A stretch of 64,000 nucleotides of DNA from DATCLS01 sp036563805 (GTDB lineage Bacteria; Actinomycetota; Acidimicrobiia; Acidimicrobiales; VFJN01). The position numbers and the translations under genes were made by a program. The stretch spans positions 62,001 through 126,000 of the forward strand of contig DATCLS010000062.1 of the NCBI GenBank assembly GCA_036563805.1. The letters run 5' to 3'. The first letter of the stretch is position 1. Each line of letters opens with the position of its first letter. Below are positions 51,534 to 60,133 of this stretch, one piece after another. A model generated the notes under the pieces. The model saw nothing but the letters and a program-made list of their open reading frames with translations, was not told where the DNA came from and did not search any database.

Positions 51534-53246
51534 TCAGGCGGGCGCCGGCTGTGGCCCCCGCAGCAGCCGGCCGGGGCGGGCGCCGGTCGCCTCGTCGTCC
51601 TCGCGCACGACGACGCCCCGCTTGACGGTCGCCGCGTAGCCCCGGGCCCGCTGGACGAGCCGCCGCCCGCCGGCCGGCAGGTCGTAGACCATCCGGGGCG
51701 GCTCGATGGCCAGCCGGTCGAGGTCGATCACGTTGACGTCGGCCAGGTAGCCGGGGGCGAGCACGCCCCGGTCGTCGAAGCCGTACAGGGCGGCCGTTCG
51801 ACGGGTCTGGAGGTGGACCGCCTGCTCCAGCGCCAGCCGCTCGCCACGCACCCGGTCGCGCGCCCAGTGGGTGAGCATGTAGGTGGGCAGGCTGGCGTCG
51901 CACAGCAGGCCGCAGTGGGCGCCGCCGTCGCCGAGGCCGAGCACGGTCCCCGGGGTGACGAGCATCTCGCGCAACGCCTCGAAGTCGCCGTGGGCGTAGC
52001 CGAGCAGCGGCAGGTAGAGCAGGGCGTGCCCGTCGTCCTCGAGCATGAGGTCGTAGGTGACCTCCTGGGGCGAGCGGCCCTCGCGGGCGGCGATGGCGGC
52101 GACGCTGCGCTCGGGCGGCGGCTCGTAGTCCGGCGGGTCGCCGAGCAGGAACAGCTTGTGCCAGGCCGACGTCAGGAACGCGGCCACGCCCTGGAGGTCT
52201 GGCTGCTCCCCGAGGATGGCGGCGCGGACCTCGGGCCGGCGCAGCTGGGCGATGCGCTCGGCGAACGGCAGGTTCGCCAGCGGCTGGTAGGCCCGGTGGA
52301 ACAGGAACGGGTGCGCCGTCGACTCCCACCCGAACAGCACGCAGGCGGGGCGACCGGCGACCTGAGGCACGATCCGGGCGCCGTCGGCGTTGGCCTTCTC
52401 GGCCAGCTCGATCAGGCGGCGCCAGTGCTCGGGGCGGATGTCGTCCTGCAGACAGCCGAACGTGACCGGCCGACCGGTCAGCCGCGACACCTCGATCATC
52501 CAGGCGAACTCGCCCTCGGGGTCGAACATGTCGCTGGCCACCTCGAACACGCCGGTGCCGGTCGCGCCCATCGCCCGGCCGATGCCGACCAGCTCGTCGG
52601 CCGACGCGGTGGTGCCCGCCGCCAGCTCGCCGTCCTTGGCTCGGTGCAGGATCGTCCGGGTGGTCGAGAACCCGACCGCCCCGGCGGCCACGGCCTCCCG
52701 CACCAGGGCGCCCATCCGCTCGATCTCCTCGGGCGTCGCCTCGGCGTTGGCCGCGCCCCGGTCGCCCATCACGTACGCCCGCACCGCGCCGTGGGGCACG
52801 AGCGCGCTGACGTCGAGCACGCGGGGCAGGCGGGCCAGCTCGTCGAGGTACTCGGGGAAGCTCTCCCAGTTCCAGGTCATGCCCTCGGCCAGGGCGGTGC
52901 CCGGGATGTCCTCGACGCCCTCCATGAGCTGGATCAGCCACTCGCGCCGGGCCGGGTCGGCGGGGGCGAAGCCCACGCCGCAGTTCCCCATGACGATGGT
53001 CGTGACGCCGTGCCAGCTCGACGGCGTCACATCGGGGTCCCAGGTGGCCTGGCCGTCGTAGTGGGTGTGGATGTCGACGAACCCGGGCGTGACCAGGCGG
53101 CCGTCGGCGTCGATCTCGCGCCGTCCCCAGCCGCCGACGGTCCCGACGGCGGTGATCCGGTCGCCGTCGATGGCGACGTCGGCGACGCGCGCCGGGCCGC
53201 CGGACCCGTCGACCACGGTCCCGCTGCGGATGACCAGATCGTGCAC
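51534..53246 (-). CDS. N-acyl-D-amino-acid deacylase family amidohydrolase
   Basis: Zinc amidohydrolase of the D-aminoacylase group. HTHYDGQATWDP supplies the metal His pair, GNCGVGFAP the conserved metal Cys loop, and GDGGAHCGLLCD the catalytic Asp. The C-terminal beta part has GVLAPGYLADVNVIDLDRL. 570 aa is typical. GTG at 53246 has GGAGGGGGAG upstream; the frame to 53285 adds nothing conserved. It hydrolyses N-acyl-D-amino acids or related amides. With the D-hydantoinase and D-carbamoylase, it adds to a D-amino-acid theme in the window. Confidence 0.88.
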   Translation of the reverse strand: MHDLVIRSGTVVDGSGGPARVADVAIDGDRITAVGTVGGWGRREIDADGRLVTPGFVDIHTHYDGQATWDPDVTPSSWHGVTTIVMGNCGVGFAPADPARREWLIQLMEGVEDIPGTALAEGMTWNWESFPEYLDELARLPRVLDVSALVPHGAVRAYVMGDRGAANAEATPEEIERMGALVREAVAAGAVGFSTTRTILHRAKDGELAAGTTASADELVGIGRAMGATGTGVFEVASDMFDPEGEFAWMIEVSRLTGRPVTFGCLQDDIRPEHWRRLIELAEKANADGARIVPQVAGRPACVLFGWESTAHPFLFHRAYQPLANLPFAERIAQLRRPEVRAAILGEQPDLQGVAAFLTSAWHKLFLLGDPPDYEPPPERSVAAIAAREGRSPQEVTYDLMLEDDGHALLYLPLLGYAHGDFEALREMLVTPGTVLGLGDGGAHCGLLCDASLPTYMLTHWARDRVRGERLALEQAVHLQTRRTAALYGFDDRGVLAPGYLADVNVIDLDRLAIEPPRMVYDLPAGGRRLVQRARGYAATVKRGVVVREDDEATGARPGRLLRGPQPAPA

Positions 53247-53356
53247 CGGACTCCCCCTCCTCGCCCGTGTCCCCCAGCAGACCACCGACTTGACCCGCCG
53301 GTCAAGAGGCGGCCGGCCCGGGCCTCACCCGGCCCACCGGGCCCCACGCCCGAGCC

Positions 53357-53611
53357 TCACCCGGCGCGGCGGGCGAGGCGGCGGAGCGGGGGCTCGGTGC
53401 GCGGGGGCTGCTTGCGGGGCGGCAGCTCGGCCAGCAGGTCGGCCGTGGCGGCTGCAACCCGCCGCACCGCCCGCTCGAACGCCTCCTCGGTCCTGGCCGA
53501 GGTCGACGTGACGCCGCTGACCTTCCGCACGTACTGGCGGGCGCCCGCCTCGATCTCCTCGGGGGTGGCCGGCGGCTCCAGGCCCCGGAGCGTCGTGATG
53601 TTGCGGCACAT
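53357..53611 (-). CDS. DUF2277 family protein
   Basis: An 84-residue protein with the family start MCRNITTLRGLEPPATPEEI, a middle QYVRKVSG and ERAVRRVAAATADLLAELPPR. Function is unknown in the family. ATG at 53611 has TAGACC seven bases upstream, suggesting a leaderless mRNA. It is monocistronic, between the deacylase and the divergent acylase gene. Confidence 0.85.
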   Translation of the reverse strand: MCRNITTLRGLEPPATPEEIEAGARQYVRKVSGVTSTSARTEEAFERAVRRVAAATADLLAELPPRKQPPRTEPPLRRLARRAG

Positions 53612-53755
53612 ACCCCTGGGTCTACCAAGGCGGGGCGGCGATGGGGCCGGAGCGGGCCGCCGGGGTGGCCCCGCATGGACGGCCGGGCGATCGACCTTGC
53701 CACGAATCGTGGAGATGACACTCCTTTTCGTGCCTTTCCGCCGCCCGACTAGCGT

Positions 53756-53785
53756 TCTGCGTAGCTGGAGAACCACGCAGAGGAG
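53756..53785 (+). promoter_or_regulatory. 5' hairpin overlapping the ribosome-binding site
   Basis: TCTGCGT (53756-53762) and ACGCAGA (53775-53781) form a perfect 7-bp stem with a 12-base loop. The ribosome-binding site AGAGGAG (53779-53785) shares three bases with the stem, six bases before the GTG at 53791. Folding could limit translation of the acylase-family gene. Confidence 0.5.
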
Positions 53786-53790
53786 TTTCT

Positions 53791-56649
53791 GTGCCCACTG
53801 TCGCGAGCGCGCGGGGACGCGCCCGCCGGACCCTCGTCGCCGCCGTCGCCGTGGCCCTCGCGGTGTCGGCCGCGGGTGCCACCGCCTGCTCCCGGCGCGA
53901 CGCCGACGCCGCCGGCGAGGTGGTCGGCGACGGCGACGCGTACGAGGCGACGATCCGGCGCACCGCCGACGGCGTGCCCCACATCACCGGCGCCACGCTG
54001 GCCGACGTGTCGTTCGGGCAGGGGTGGGCGAACGCCCAGGACCGCACGTGCGACGTCGCCGACCAGGTCATGAAGATCAACGGCGACCGGGCGCTGTGGC
54101 TGGGGCCGGGCGAGGACGGCGCCAACCTGGCCTCCGACTTCGCGTGGCGGGCCATCGGCATCGTCGACCGGGCGGCCGAGGACTGGCCCACCGCCTCCCC
54201 GGACGTCATCGAGCTCGTCACCGGCTACACCGCTGGGTGGAACGCCCACCTCGAGCACGTCGGGGCGGAGGGCGTGCGGGGCTGGTGCGCCGGCGCCGAC
54301 TGGCTCCGGCCCGTGTACCCGGTCGAGGTCTACGCCTACGCCCGGGCGGTCGCACTGGAGGCCAGCAGCGGCCGGCTGCTCGATGCCCTCGCCGCCGCCC
54401 GGCCGCCGGGCGCGCCGGCCGACCGGGTCGTCGACAACCCGCCGACGCCGGCGGCGGGCCTGCCGCCCACGCCGATCCCGGACCTGACGGCCGACCCGGC
54501 CGACACCCGAACCGCCGATGACCGGACCGCCGACACCCGAACCGCCGGCGACCCGACGGGCGGCGAGCCGCCCGATGTCCCGGCCGAGGACGCGCCGCCC
54601 GTCGCCCTGGCGGAGGGCGATCCCGCCGGCGGCGAGCCCGCAGGGACCGGCCCACCGGCCGACGGCGCCGCCGGCGCCGACGCCCCGGGCGCCCCCACCG
54701 GCGATGGGCCTGCCGGGGCGCCCGACGGCGGCCTCCCCGACCCGGGGGTGGCGGGCGGCTGGGCGGTCGGGCGCGAGCGCTCGGCCTCGGGCGGCGGGCT
54801 CCTGCTCGCCGACCCGGCGCTGGGCTGGGAGGGCGAGCACCGGCTGTGGGAGGTCCACCTCACCGTGCCCGGCGAGCTCGACGTGTACGGCGCCCAGCTC
54901 TCGGGCCTCCCGGGCGTCCTTATCGGGTTCAACACCGACGTGGCCTGGACCCAGGTCCCGTCCCCCGGCCACCGGGGCACCGCCTACCGCCTCGACCTCG
55001 TCCCCGGCGAGCCGACCGCCTACCGCTACGGCGACGGCGTCCGCCGCATGGAGGCCACCGACGTCACCGTCGACGTCCTCGACGACGACGGGTCGATCGA
55101 CCAGGTGACCCGCCCGCTGTGGTCCACCCACTATGGCCCGGTCGTGGAGCTGCCCGACGCCGGCCTGGCCTGGACCGAGGCCACCGCCGTCGCCTACCGC
55201 GACGCCAACCTGGACGACGACGAGCTGCTCGACCAGTACCTGGCCCTGGCCCGGGCCGGGAGCCTCGACGACGTGCAGGACGCCCACCGCGCCATCGGCG
55301 GGGTGCCGTACTTCGCGACGGTGGCCACCGACCGCTCGGGCCGGACCTGGTACGCGGACACGTCGGCCACGCCCAACCTGTCCCGGGCCGCCCTCGACGC
55401 CTACGCGGCCAGCGTGGCCGCCGACCCCCAGGTGGGCCGGGCCGCCCGTCACGGGTTCGTGCTGCTCGACGGATCGGAGCCAGCCTTCGAGTGGGTCGAC
55501 GCCGACGGGGCTCGCGACCCGGGCCTGGTGCCGCTGGCCCAGCTGCCCCGCATCGAGCGGGACGACTACGTGTTCAGCGCCGGCGACTCGTTCTGGCTGC
55601 CGCACGCCGAGGCCACGATCGCCGGGCCCTACTCGCCCCTGGTCGGCGACCAGGCGACGCCCCGGTCGCCCCGCACCCGCTGGGTGGCCACGCTGCTGGC
55701 CGACACGTCGGCCGACGGCCCGGCCGGCGAGGACGGCCGGTTCAGCCTGGACGAGCTGGCCACCGCCGCCCTCGACGACCGGGGCTTCACGGCGCAGGCC
55801 CTGCTCGACGCCGTGGTCGACCGGTGCGACGGGGCCCCGCAGGTGTTCCTGCCGGTGCTGCCCGGCGACGGGGGGACCCCCGACCTGCCCCCGGCCGGCG
55901 TCTACGTCGGCGCCGCGTGCGCGGTGCTGGCCGACTGGGACGGCCGTTACGCCCTCGACCGGGCCGGGCCCCCGCTGTGGCGGGAGCTCGTGCACCAGCT
56001 CGGCCTCGCCGACCTCGGGGTCCCCGGGCCGACCGGGGCCACCCCGTCCGACGGCGGGGGCGCGACCGGGCGCGGTCCGCAGTGGGCCCGACCCTTCGAC
56101 CCCCGCGACCCGGTGGCCACCCCGGCCGGGCTGGCCCCGGCGCCCGCCCACGGCCGCGACCCCGTGCTCGACGCCCTGGCCCGCGCCGTGCAGATCCTCG
56201 ACCGCTCGGGCCTGCCGGTGGACGCCACGCTCGAGGACCTCCAGTTCGCCCAGCGGGGCGACGAGAGCGTCCCCGTGCCGGGCGGCGACGCGGCCGACGG
56301 CACCGCGATCGCCGTGGGCGGCGGGGGCGAGGCGTCGATCCTCGACCCGGCGCTGGCCGTCGTCCGCGACCAGCGGGAACCGGTGGCGGCCGGCTCGCCG
56401 CTCGCCCGCTACGGCGAGGCGGTCGGCTACCTGGTCGACGCCGGCTCGTCGTGGCTGATGGCCGTGGAGCTGACCGACGACGGGCCCCGGGCCCGGACGC
56501 TGTCGCCCTATCCGCAGACCGAGGACCGCCGGAGCGAGGCCTACACCGAGGCCACCCAGCGCTACGCGGCCCGGGAGTGGCGGGACGTCGCCTTCGCCGG
56601 CGACGACGTGGCCGAGCGCACGGTCCGCACGACGACGGTGCGGGGCTGA
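53791..56649 (+). CDS. Penicillin-acylase (S45) family protein, probably inactive
   Basis: Exported, 952 aa. A signal peptide ending near SAAGATAC may be a weak lipobox. The alpha-like part has VPHITGATLADVSFGQGWANAQDR; the beta-like part has RSASGGGLLLADPALGWEGEH, VHLTVPGELDVYGAQLSGLPG and GFNTDVAWT. In active members a Ser-Asn-x-Trp follows the cleavage site; here residues 321-324 are Ala-Gly-Gly-Trp, so the Ntn nucleophile is missing. A long Pro/Asp/Gly/Thr-rich linker (about 211-320) replaces the short spacer. GTG at 53791 has a strong RBS partly inside a hairpin. Confidence 0.82.
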   Translation: MPTVASARGRARRTLVAAVAVALAVSAAGATACSRRDADAAGEVVGDGDAYEATIRRTADGVPHITGATLADVSFGQGWANAQDRTCDVADQVMKINGDRALWLGPGEDGANLASDFAWRAIGIVDRAAEDWPTASPDVIELVTGYTAGWNAHLEHVGAEGVRGWCAGADWLRPVYPVEVYAYARAVALEASSGRLLDALAAARPPGAPADRVVDNPPTPAAGLPPTPIPDLTADPADTRTADDRTADTRTAGDPTGGEPPDVPAEDAPPVALAEGDPAGGEPAGTGPPADGAAGADAPGAPTGDGPAGAPDGGLPDPGVAGGWAVGRERSASGGGLLLADPALGWEGEHRLWEVHLTVPGELDVYGAQLSGLPGVLIGFNTDVAWTQVPSPGHRGTAYRLDLVPGEPTAYRYGDGVRRMEATDVTVDVLDDDGSIDQVTRPLWSTHYGPVVELPDAGLAWTEATAVAYRDANLDDDELLDQYLALARAGSLDDVQDAHRAIGGVPYFATVATDRSGRTWYADTSATPNLSRAALDAYAASVAADPQVGRAARHGFVLLDGSEPAFEWVDADGARDPGLVPLAQLPRIERDDYVFSAGDSFWLPHAEATIAGPYSPLVGDQATPRSPRTRWVATLLADTSADGPAGEDGRFSLDELATAALDDRGFTAQALLDAVVDRCDGAPQVFLPVLPGDGGTPDLPPAGVYVGAACAVLADWDGRYALDRAGPPLWRELVHQLGLADLGVPGPTGATPSDGGGATGRGPQWARPFDPRDPVATPAGLAPAPAHGRDPVLDALARAVQILDRSGLPVDATLEDLQFAQRGDESVPVPGGDAADGTAIAVGGGGEASILDPALAVVRDQREPVAAGSPLARYGEAVGYLVDAGSSWLMAVELTDDGPRARTLSPYPQTEDRRSEAYTEATQRYAAREWRDVAFAGDDVAERTVRTTTVRG

Positions 56650-56709
56650 ACGGGCGCGTCCTCGGCCGGAGTCGCCGGCGGGCGGCCCTGCTCAGGCATC
56701 GGGCCCGGC

Positions 56710-57573
56710 TCAGGCCGCCGGCTCGTCGGCGAGGCCGCCGCCCACCAGCACCGGGAACTGGCGCTCGGGGTGGTCGCACGGCACGCGCTCGATGGGCGGG
56801 CCCGCGTCGGGGTCGCCCTTCAGGCGCACCGCCCCGTCGGGCGCGTACTGGACGATGTAGGCCTTGCGCACGGCGTCGGTCAGGTTGGGCCCGGTCAGGT
56901 GCGGGGTGAGCGACGAGAACACGACCGCCCCGCCGGCCGGCACGGGCGCGGCCACGGCCTCGGCGCCCTCCGGCGGCTCGGCGAAGCACTCCCACCCGAG
57001 CGGGTCGACGAAGTGGTGGCGGATCGTGCCCCGCCGGTGCAGCCCGGGCACGACCTGGGGGCAGCCGTTGTCGACCGTGGCGTCGGTGAGCGCCAGCCAG
57101 ATCGTCAGGTACTGCTGGGGCTCGACGTAGGCGTACCCGTTGTCCTGATGCCAGGGGAAGCGGCGGGGCTTCTCGGGCTTCTTGTAGACGGCCTGGTCCC
57201 AGTACAGGCGGACGTCAGGCCCGAGCAGGTCGCCGGCCACCCCGGCGAGGGTGGGGTGGCGCACCAGGTCGCGCAGGATCGCCGACTTGGCCACCAGGTG
57301 CACGCTGAACGTGATCGCCCCGGTCTCAGCGATCGACTTGCGACCACCCTCGACGCTCCGCAGGTAGGCGTCGGTCTCGGCCTCGAACCGGTCGATCTCG
57401 TCACGGGCCGCGGCCAGCAGGTCGAGGGGCACGAGGTCGGGCACCACCACGTAGCCGTGCTCCTCGTAGTGGGCCACCTGCTCGGGGGTCAACACCCGGA
57501 ACGGGCCGGTGCGGTCGACCCAGGTGAACTGCTCGTTCCAGGGGTGCGGAGCGGGCTGCCCGGCCATGGCCAT
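56710..57573 (-). CDS. Phytanoyl-CoA dioxygenase (PhyH) family protein
   Basis: Fe(II)/2-oxoglutarate dioxygenase. FRVLTPEQVAHYEEHGYVVV is the typical start; the metal His and Asp are in FPWHQDNGYAYV, the second His in SSLTPHLTGPN, and the 2-oxoglutarate Arg follows in AVRKAYIVQY. 287 aa. ATG at 57573 or 57567; TAAGGT lies eight bases before the second, which would give a leaderless mRNA starting MAGQPAPH. The substrate is unknown and no operon partner is evident. Confidence 0.88.
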   Translation of the reverse strand: MAMAGQPAPHPWNEQFTWVDRTGPFRVLTPEQVAHYEEHGYVVVPDLVPLDLLAAARDEIDRFEAETDAYLRSVEGGRKSIAETGAITFSVHLVAKSAILRDLVRHPTLAGVAGDLLGPDVRLYWDQAVYKKPEKPRRFPWHQDNGYAYVEPQQYLTIWLALTDATVDNGCPQVVPGLHRRGTIRHHFVDPLGWECFAEPPEGAEAVAAPVPAGGAVVFSSLTPHLTGPNLTDAVRKAYIVQYAPDGAVRLKGDPDAGPPIERVPCDHPERQFPVLVGGGLADEPAA

Positions 57574-57662
57574 TGACCTTATCGGACGCTAAGGAACGAC
57601 CGCGACGGACGGCCACGGCGTGGGCGACCGCTGGGGCCGCCCACGCCGGCCGCTGGGATCTA

Positions 57663-59009
57663 CTAGCTCCCCCGGGCGGTCTCGGCCTCGCCGCCGCCGC
57701 CGAACGGCCCCTCGCCGACGTCGGCGTTGGGGTCGCCGTGGGCGTGGTCGCACAACCGCTCCTCACCCTCGGGGATCTGGCCGCCGCCGACGCCCTCGAG
57801 GGCGGCGAACGGCCCGCACGGGTGGGCGGTGATCCACACGTGCACCATCGGCGCGTTGTTGCGGCTCAACCGGAACGTGTCACCGGGGCACTCGGCGGGG
57901 GGATCGGCCACCGCCGCCACCCGCCAGGCGAACGGCTCGCCCGTGTAGCAGAGGTTGTTGTGGATGTGCCACTGGATGAGCTCGCCGCCGACGTCGGGCG
58001 TCGTCTCCAGCGTGTCGGTGGACCGCAGGATGAACATGGCGGCCACCAGCGTGCGCTCCTGGGGCCCGTCGACCCGGTACACCAGCGACTCCGGGTGGTC
58101 GGGGTCGAGGATGTACTCGTCGTCGATCATCCGCCAGTTGACGTAGTGCTCGACCCCGGTGCCGGCGTCGCCGATCGAGCGGTAGCCCCGCTCGTACGCC
58201 GTCTCGGTGTCGGCGAACTGGGGCAGCCGCTGGATGGTGCGGGTGACCAGCTCCTCGGCCTCGGCCTGCTCCTCGGGCGAGACGCCGGGGACGCCGCTCA
58301 GGTCGACCGGCAGGGTGCCGTCGTAGGGCCGGGGCGGCACGACGGCCGCCTGGTGGTCGCCGTGGCCGCCCTCGCCGTGGCCGTGGCCCCCGCCGCCGTG
58401 ACCGTGCCCGGCGGCCGCCACCATGCCGGGGACGACGAGCCCGACCGTCGCCAGGAGGGTGACGCCGAGCAGCACCGGTTGAGGGCGCCGGGCCCAGTCG
58501 AACCGCCCCACCAGCGACGCCAGCGCGGCGACGATGGCGACCGCCGCCAGGGCGGCGGCGAGGCCGTCGGCGAACTGGACCGGCTCGCTCTCCTCCAGGC
58601 CGTCGACGAACCCGATGCCGCTCGTGCGCGCCAGCACCCAGCCGCCGAGGGCGACCGCGTTGCCGGCCGCCCCCAGGAGGGCGACGAGCCGGTGCGACCG
58701 CACGAAGGCCAGCGCGCCCCAGCCGATCTGGAACAGCGCCAGCACGGCGAACGCGTACATGGCCTGCCGGTGCTCGTTGTGGGAGCCCACCGCCGTGGCG
58801 TGGACCACGCCGGCGCCGATCGAGGCCAGGGCCCCGACGGCCAGGACGCTCGACGTCGAGCTCGAGCCCGTGGCCGGCGAGGTCGGGGGGCTCGGGGCGG
58901 CCGCGGCGTGGGCGGCGCTCGGCGCGCTCGACGTGACCTCCGCGGGCTCGGGCGTCTCGGCTCCCCCTCCGGCGTCAACCGCTTCTGCGTCTTGCGTGAC
59001 TTCCGTCAA
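57663..59009 (-). CDS. Membrane protein with His-rich loop and C-terminal extracytoplasmic domain
   Basis: A 448-residue protein I cannot name. The first ~45 residues are low complexity. About five to six hydrophobic segments follow (SSVLAVGALASIGAGVVHAT, AMYAFAVLALFQIGWGALAF, VALLGAAGNAVALGGWVLA, ALAAVAIVAALASLVG, LLGVTLLATVGLVVPGMVAA). Then comes a His/Gly loop (GHGHGGGGHGHGEGGHGDH) that could bind metal. The remaining ~200 residues contain CYTG and CPGD cysteines and HxH pairs. TTG at 59009 has GGAGG seven bases upstream. It is next to a Fur-family gene, so metal handling is likely but inferred. Confidence 0.72.
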   Translation of the reverse strand: MTEVTQDAEAVDAGGGAETPEPAEVTSSAPSAAHAAAAPSPPTSPATGSSSTSSVLAVGALASIGAGVVHATAVGSHNEHRQAMYAFAVLALFQIGWGALAFVRSHRLVALLGAAGNAVALGGWVLARTSGIGFVDGLEESEPVQFADGLAAALAAVAIVAALASLVGRFDWARRPQPVLLGVTLLATVGLVVPGMVAAAGHGHGGGGHGHGEGGHGDHQAAVVPPRPYDGTLPVDLSGVPGVSPEEQAEAEELVTRTIQRLPQFADTETAYERGYRSIGDAGTGVEHYVNWRMIDDEYILDPDHPESLVYRVDGPQERTLVAAMFILRSTDTLETTPDVGGELIQWHIHNNLCYTGEPFAWRVAAVADPPAECPGDTFRLSRNNAPMVHVWITAHPCGPFAALEGVGGGQIPEGEERLCDHAHGDPNADVGEGPFGGGGEAETARGS

Positions 59010-59067
59010 CGTACGTCCTCCCCCCGGCCCGCCAACCGTCAGTAACTTAACGTACCAACGCCCGCGG

Positions 59068-59088
59068 TTTTGCATGCCTTGCGCAAAA
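59068..59088. promoter_or_regulatory. Inverted repeats upstream of the His-rich membrane protein
   Basis: TTTTGC (59068-59073) pairs with GCAAAA (59083-59088), and inside it TTGCGCAA (59079-59086) is a perfect 8-bp palindrome. The patch is AT-rich for this genome and lies between the membrane-protein start and the Fur gene end. It is a candidate regulator site, though it does not match a Fur/Zur box I know. Confidence 0.4.
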
Positions 59089-59142
59089 TCTCGCGCAAGT
59101 CGGGCGGTTCCGCCAGGGGTGACGTGCGGGTCGACGTGCGGG

Positions 59143-59595
59143 TCAGCCGGCCAGGCAGTCGGCGCACCGGCCGCGGAACACGACCTCGACGCCGTCGACC
59201 TTCATCCCGTGGCGCTGGGCGGGCGGGAGGTCGAGGGCGTCGACCCCCTGCGGCTCGACGTCGAAGATGCGCCCGCAGGAGCGGCACACCAGGTGGTGAT
59301 GGTCGGGCCCCGTCTTGGGGTCGTAGCGGGCGCTGCTGTCGGAGAGCCGCAGCTCGCTGATCTCCCCCAGCTGCACCAGCTCGTTGAGCGTGTTGTAGAC
59401 CGTGGCCAGGCTCACCTCGGGGACGACCTCGCGGGCGATGGCGTGCACCTGGTCGGCGGTGCGGTGGACGTGGTCGCCCTCGAGCGCGGCCACCACCGCC
59501 CGCCGCTGGGGCGTGACGCGCCAGCCGCGCGCCCGCAGGCGGTCGAGCAGGGCAGTGTCGCCGGACGGGGACGCTTCGGAACTCATCTCGTCCAT
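59143..59595 (-). CDS. Fur-family metal-responsive regulator
   Basis: A 150-residue Fur/Zur/PerR-type repressor. The winged helix has RGWRVTPQRRAVVAAL and VSLATVYNTLNELVQLGEI. The metal sites are in DHHHLVC with the structural zinc cysteines Cys104, Cys107, Cys144 and Cys147 (CRSCG and CADC). Its subtype cannot be set by eye. ATG at 59595 or 59586. It is 133 bases upstream of, and in the same direction as, the His-rich membrane protein. Confidence 0.9.
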   Translation of the reverse strand: MDEMSSEASPSGDTALLDRLRARGWRVTPQRRAVVAALEGDHVHRTADQVHAIAREVVPEVSLATVYNTLNELVQLGEISELRLSDSSARYDPKTGPDHHHLVCRSCGRIFDVEPQGVDALDLPPAQRHGMKVDGVEVVFRGRCADCLAG

Positions 59596-59674
59596 CGACG
59601 TTATCGGCTCGCGTGCGTTCCTTGGCAGGTCGCGGCCGGTCTCGGCCGGTACCGGGGGCTCGGTGCGGGCCGGG

Positions 59675-60133
59675 TCAGCCCGCCGGGAACCCCGGGCCCG
59701 GGCGGGCCCGGACGTCCGCCAGCTCCAAGGGCTCGCCGCAGTGCGAGCACACGACCTCGGCGTGCATCTCGTGGCCGCAGGTGCGGTGGTGCAGTCGGAT
59801 CGGGGGGCCGGCCTCGTCGGCCAGCCACCGGTCGCCCCACCGCATCATCGCGATGAGCACCGGGAAGAAGTCGCGCCCTTTCTCGGTGAGCACGTACTCA
59901 TGGCGGACCGGGCGGTCCTGGTAGGGGACGCGCTCGAGCATCCCCTCGGCGACCAGGCGGTTGAGGCGCTCGGTCAGGATGTTGCGCCCGATGTTGAGGT
60001 TGCGCTGGAAGTCGTCGAAGCGCCGGATGCCGTAGTAGGCGTCGCGCAGCACGAGGGGCGTCCACCAGTCGCCCAGGAGGTCGACGGTGCGGGCCACGGA
60101 GCACGGCCAGTCGGCGAAGCGCGTCCGCTTCAT
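59675..60133 (-). CDS. HxlR-family regulator with C-terminal zinc-ribbon-like tail
   Basis: A 152-residue winged-helix regulator: CSVARTVDLLGDWWTPLVLRDA, FQRNLNIGRNILTERLNRL, then YVLTEKGRDFFPVLIAMM. HxlR proteins are usually ~110 residues. Here a tail adds CGHEMHAEVVCSHCGEPLEL, which could bind a metal. ATG at 60133 overlaps the thioesterase stop (ATGA), so both are in one operon; the regulator probably controls it. Confidence 0.88.
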   Translation of the reverse strand: MKRTRFADWPCSVARTVDLLGDWWTPLVLRDAYYGIRRFDDFQRNLNIGRNILTERLNRLVAEGMLERVPYQDRPVRHEYVLTEKGRDFFPVLIAMMRWGDRWLADEAGPPIRLHHRTCGHEMHAEVVCSHCGEPLELADVRARPGPGFPAG

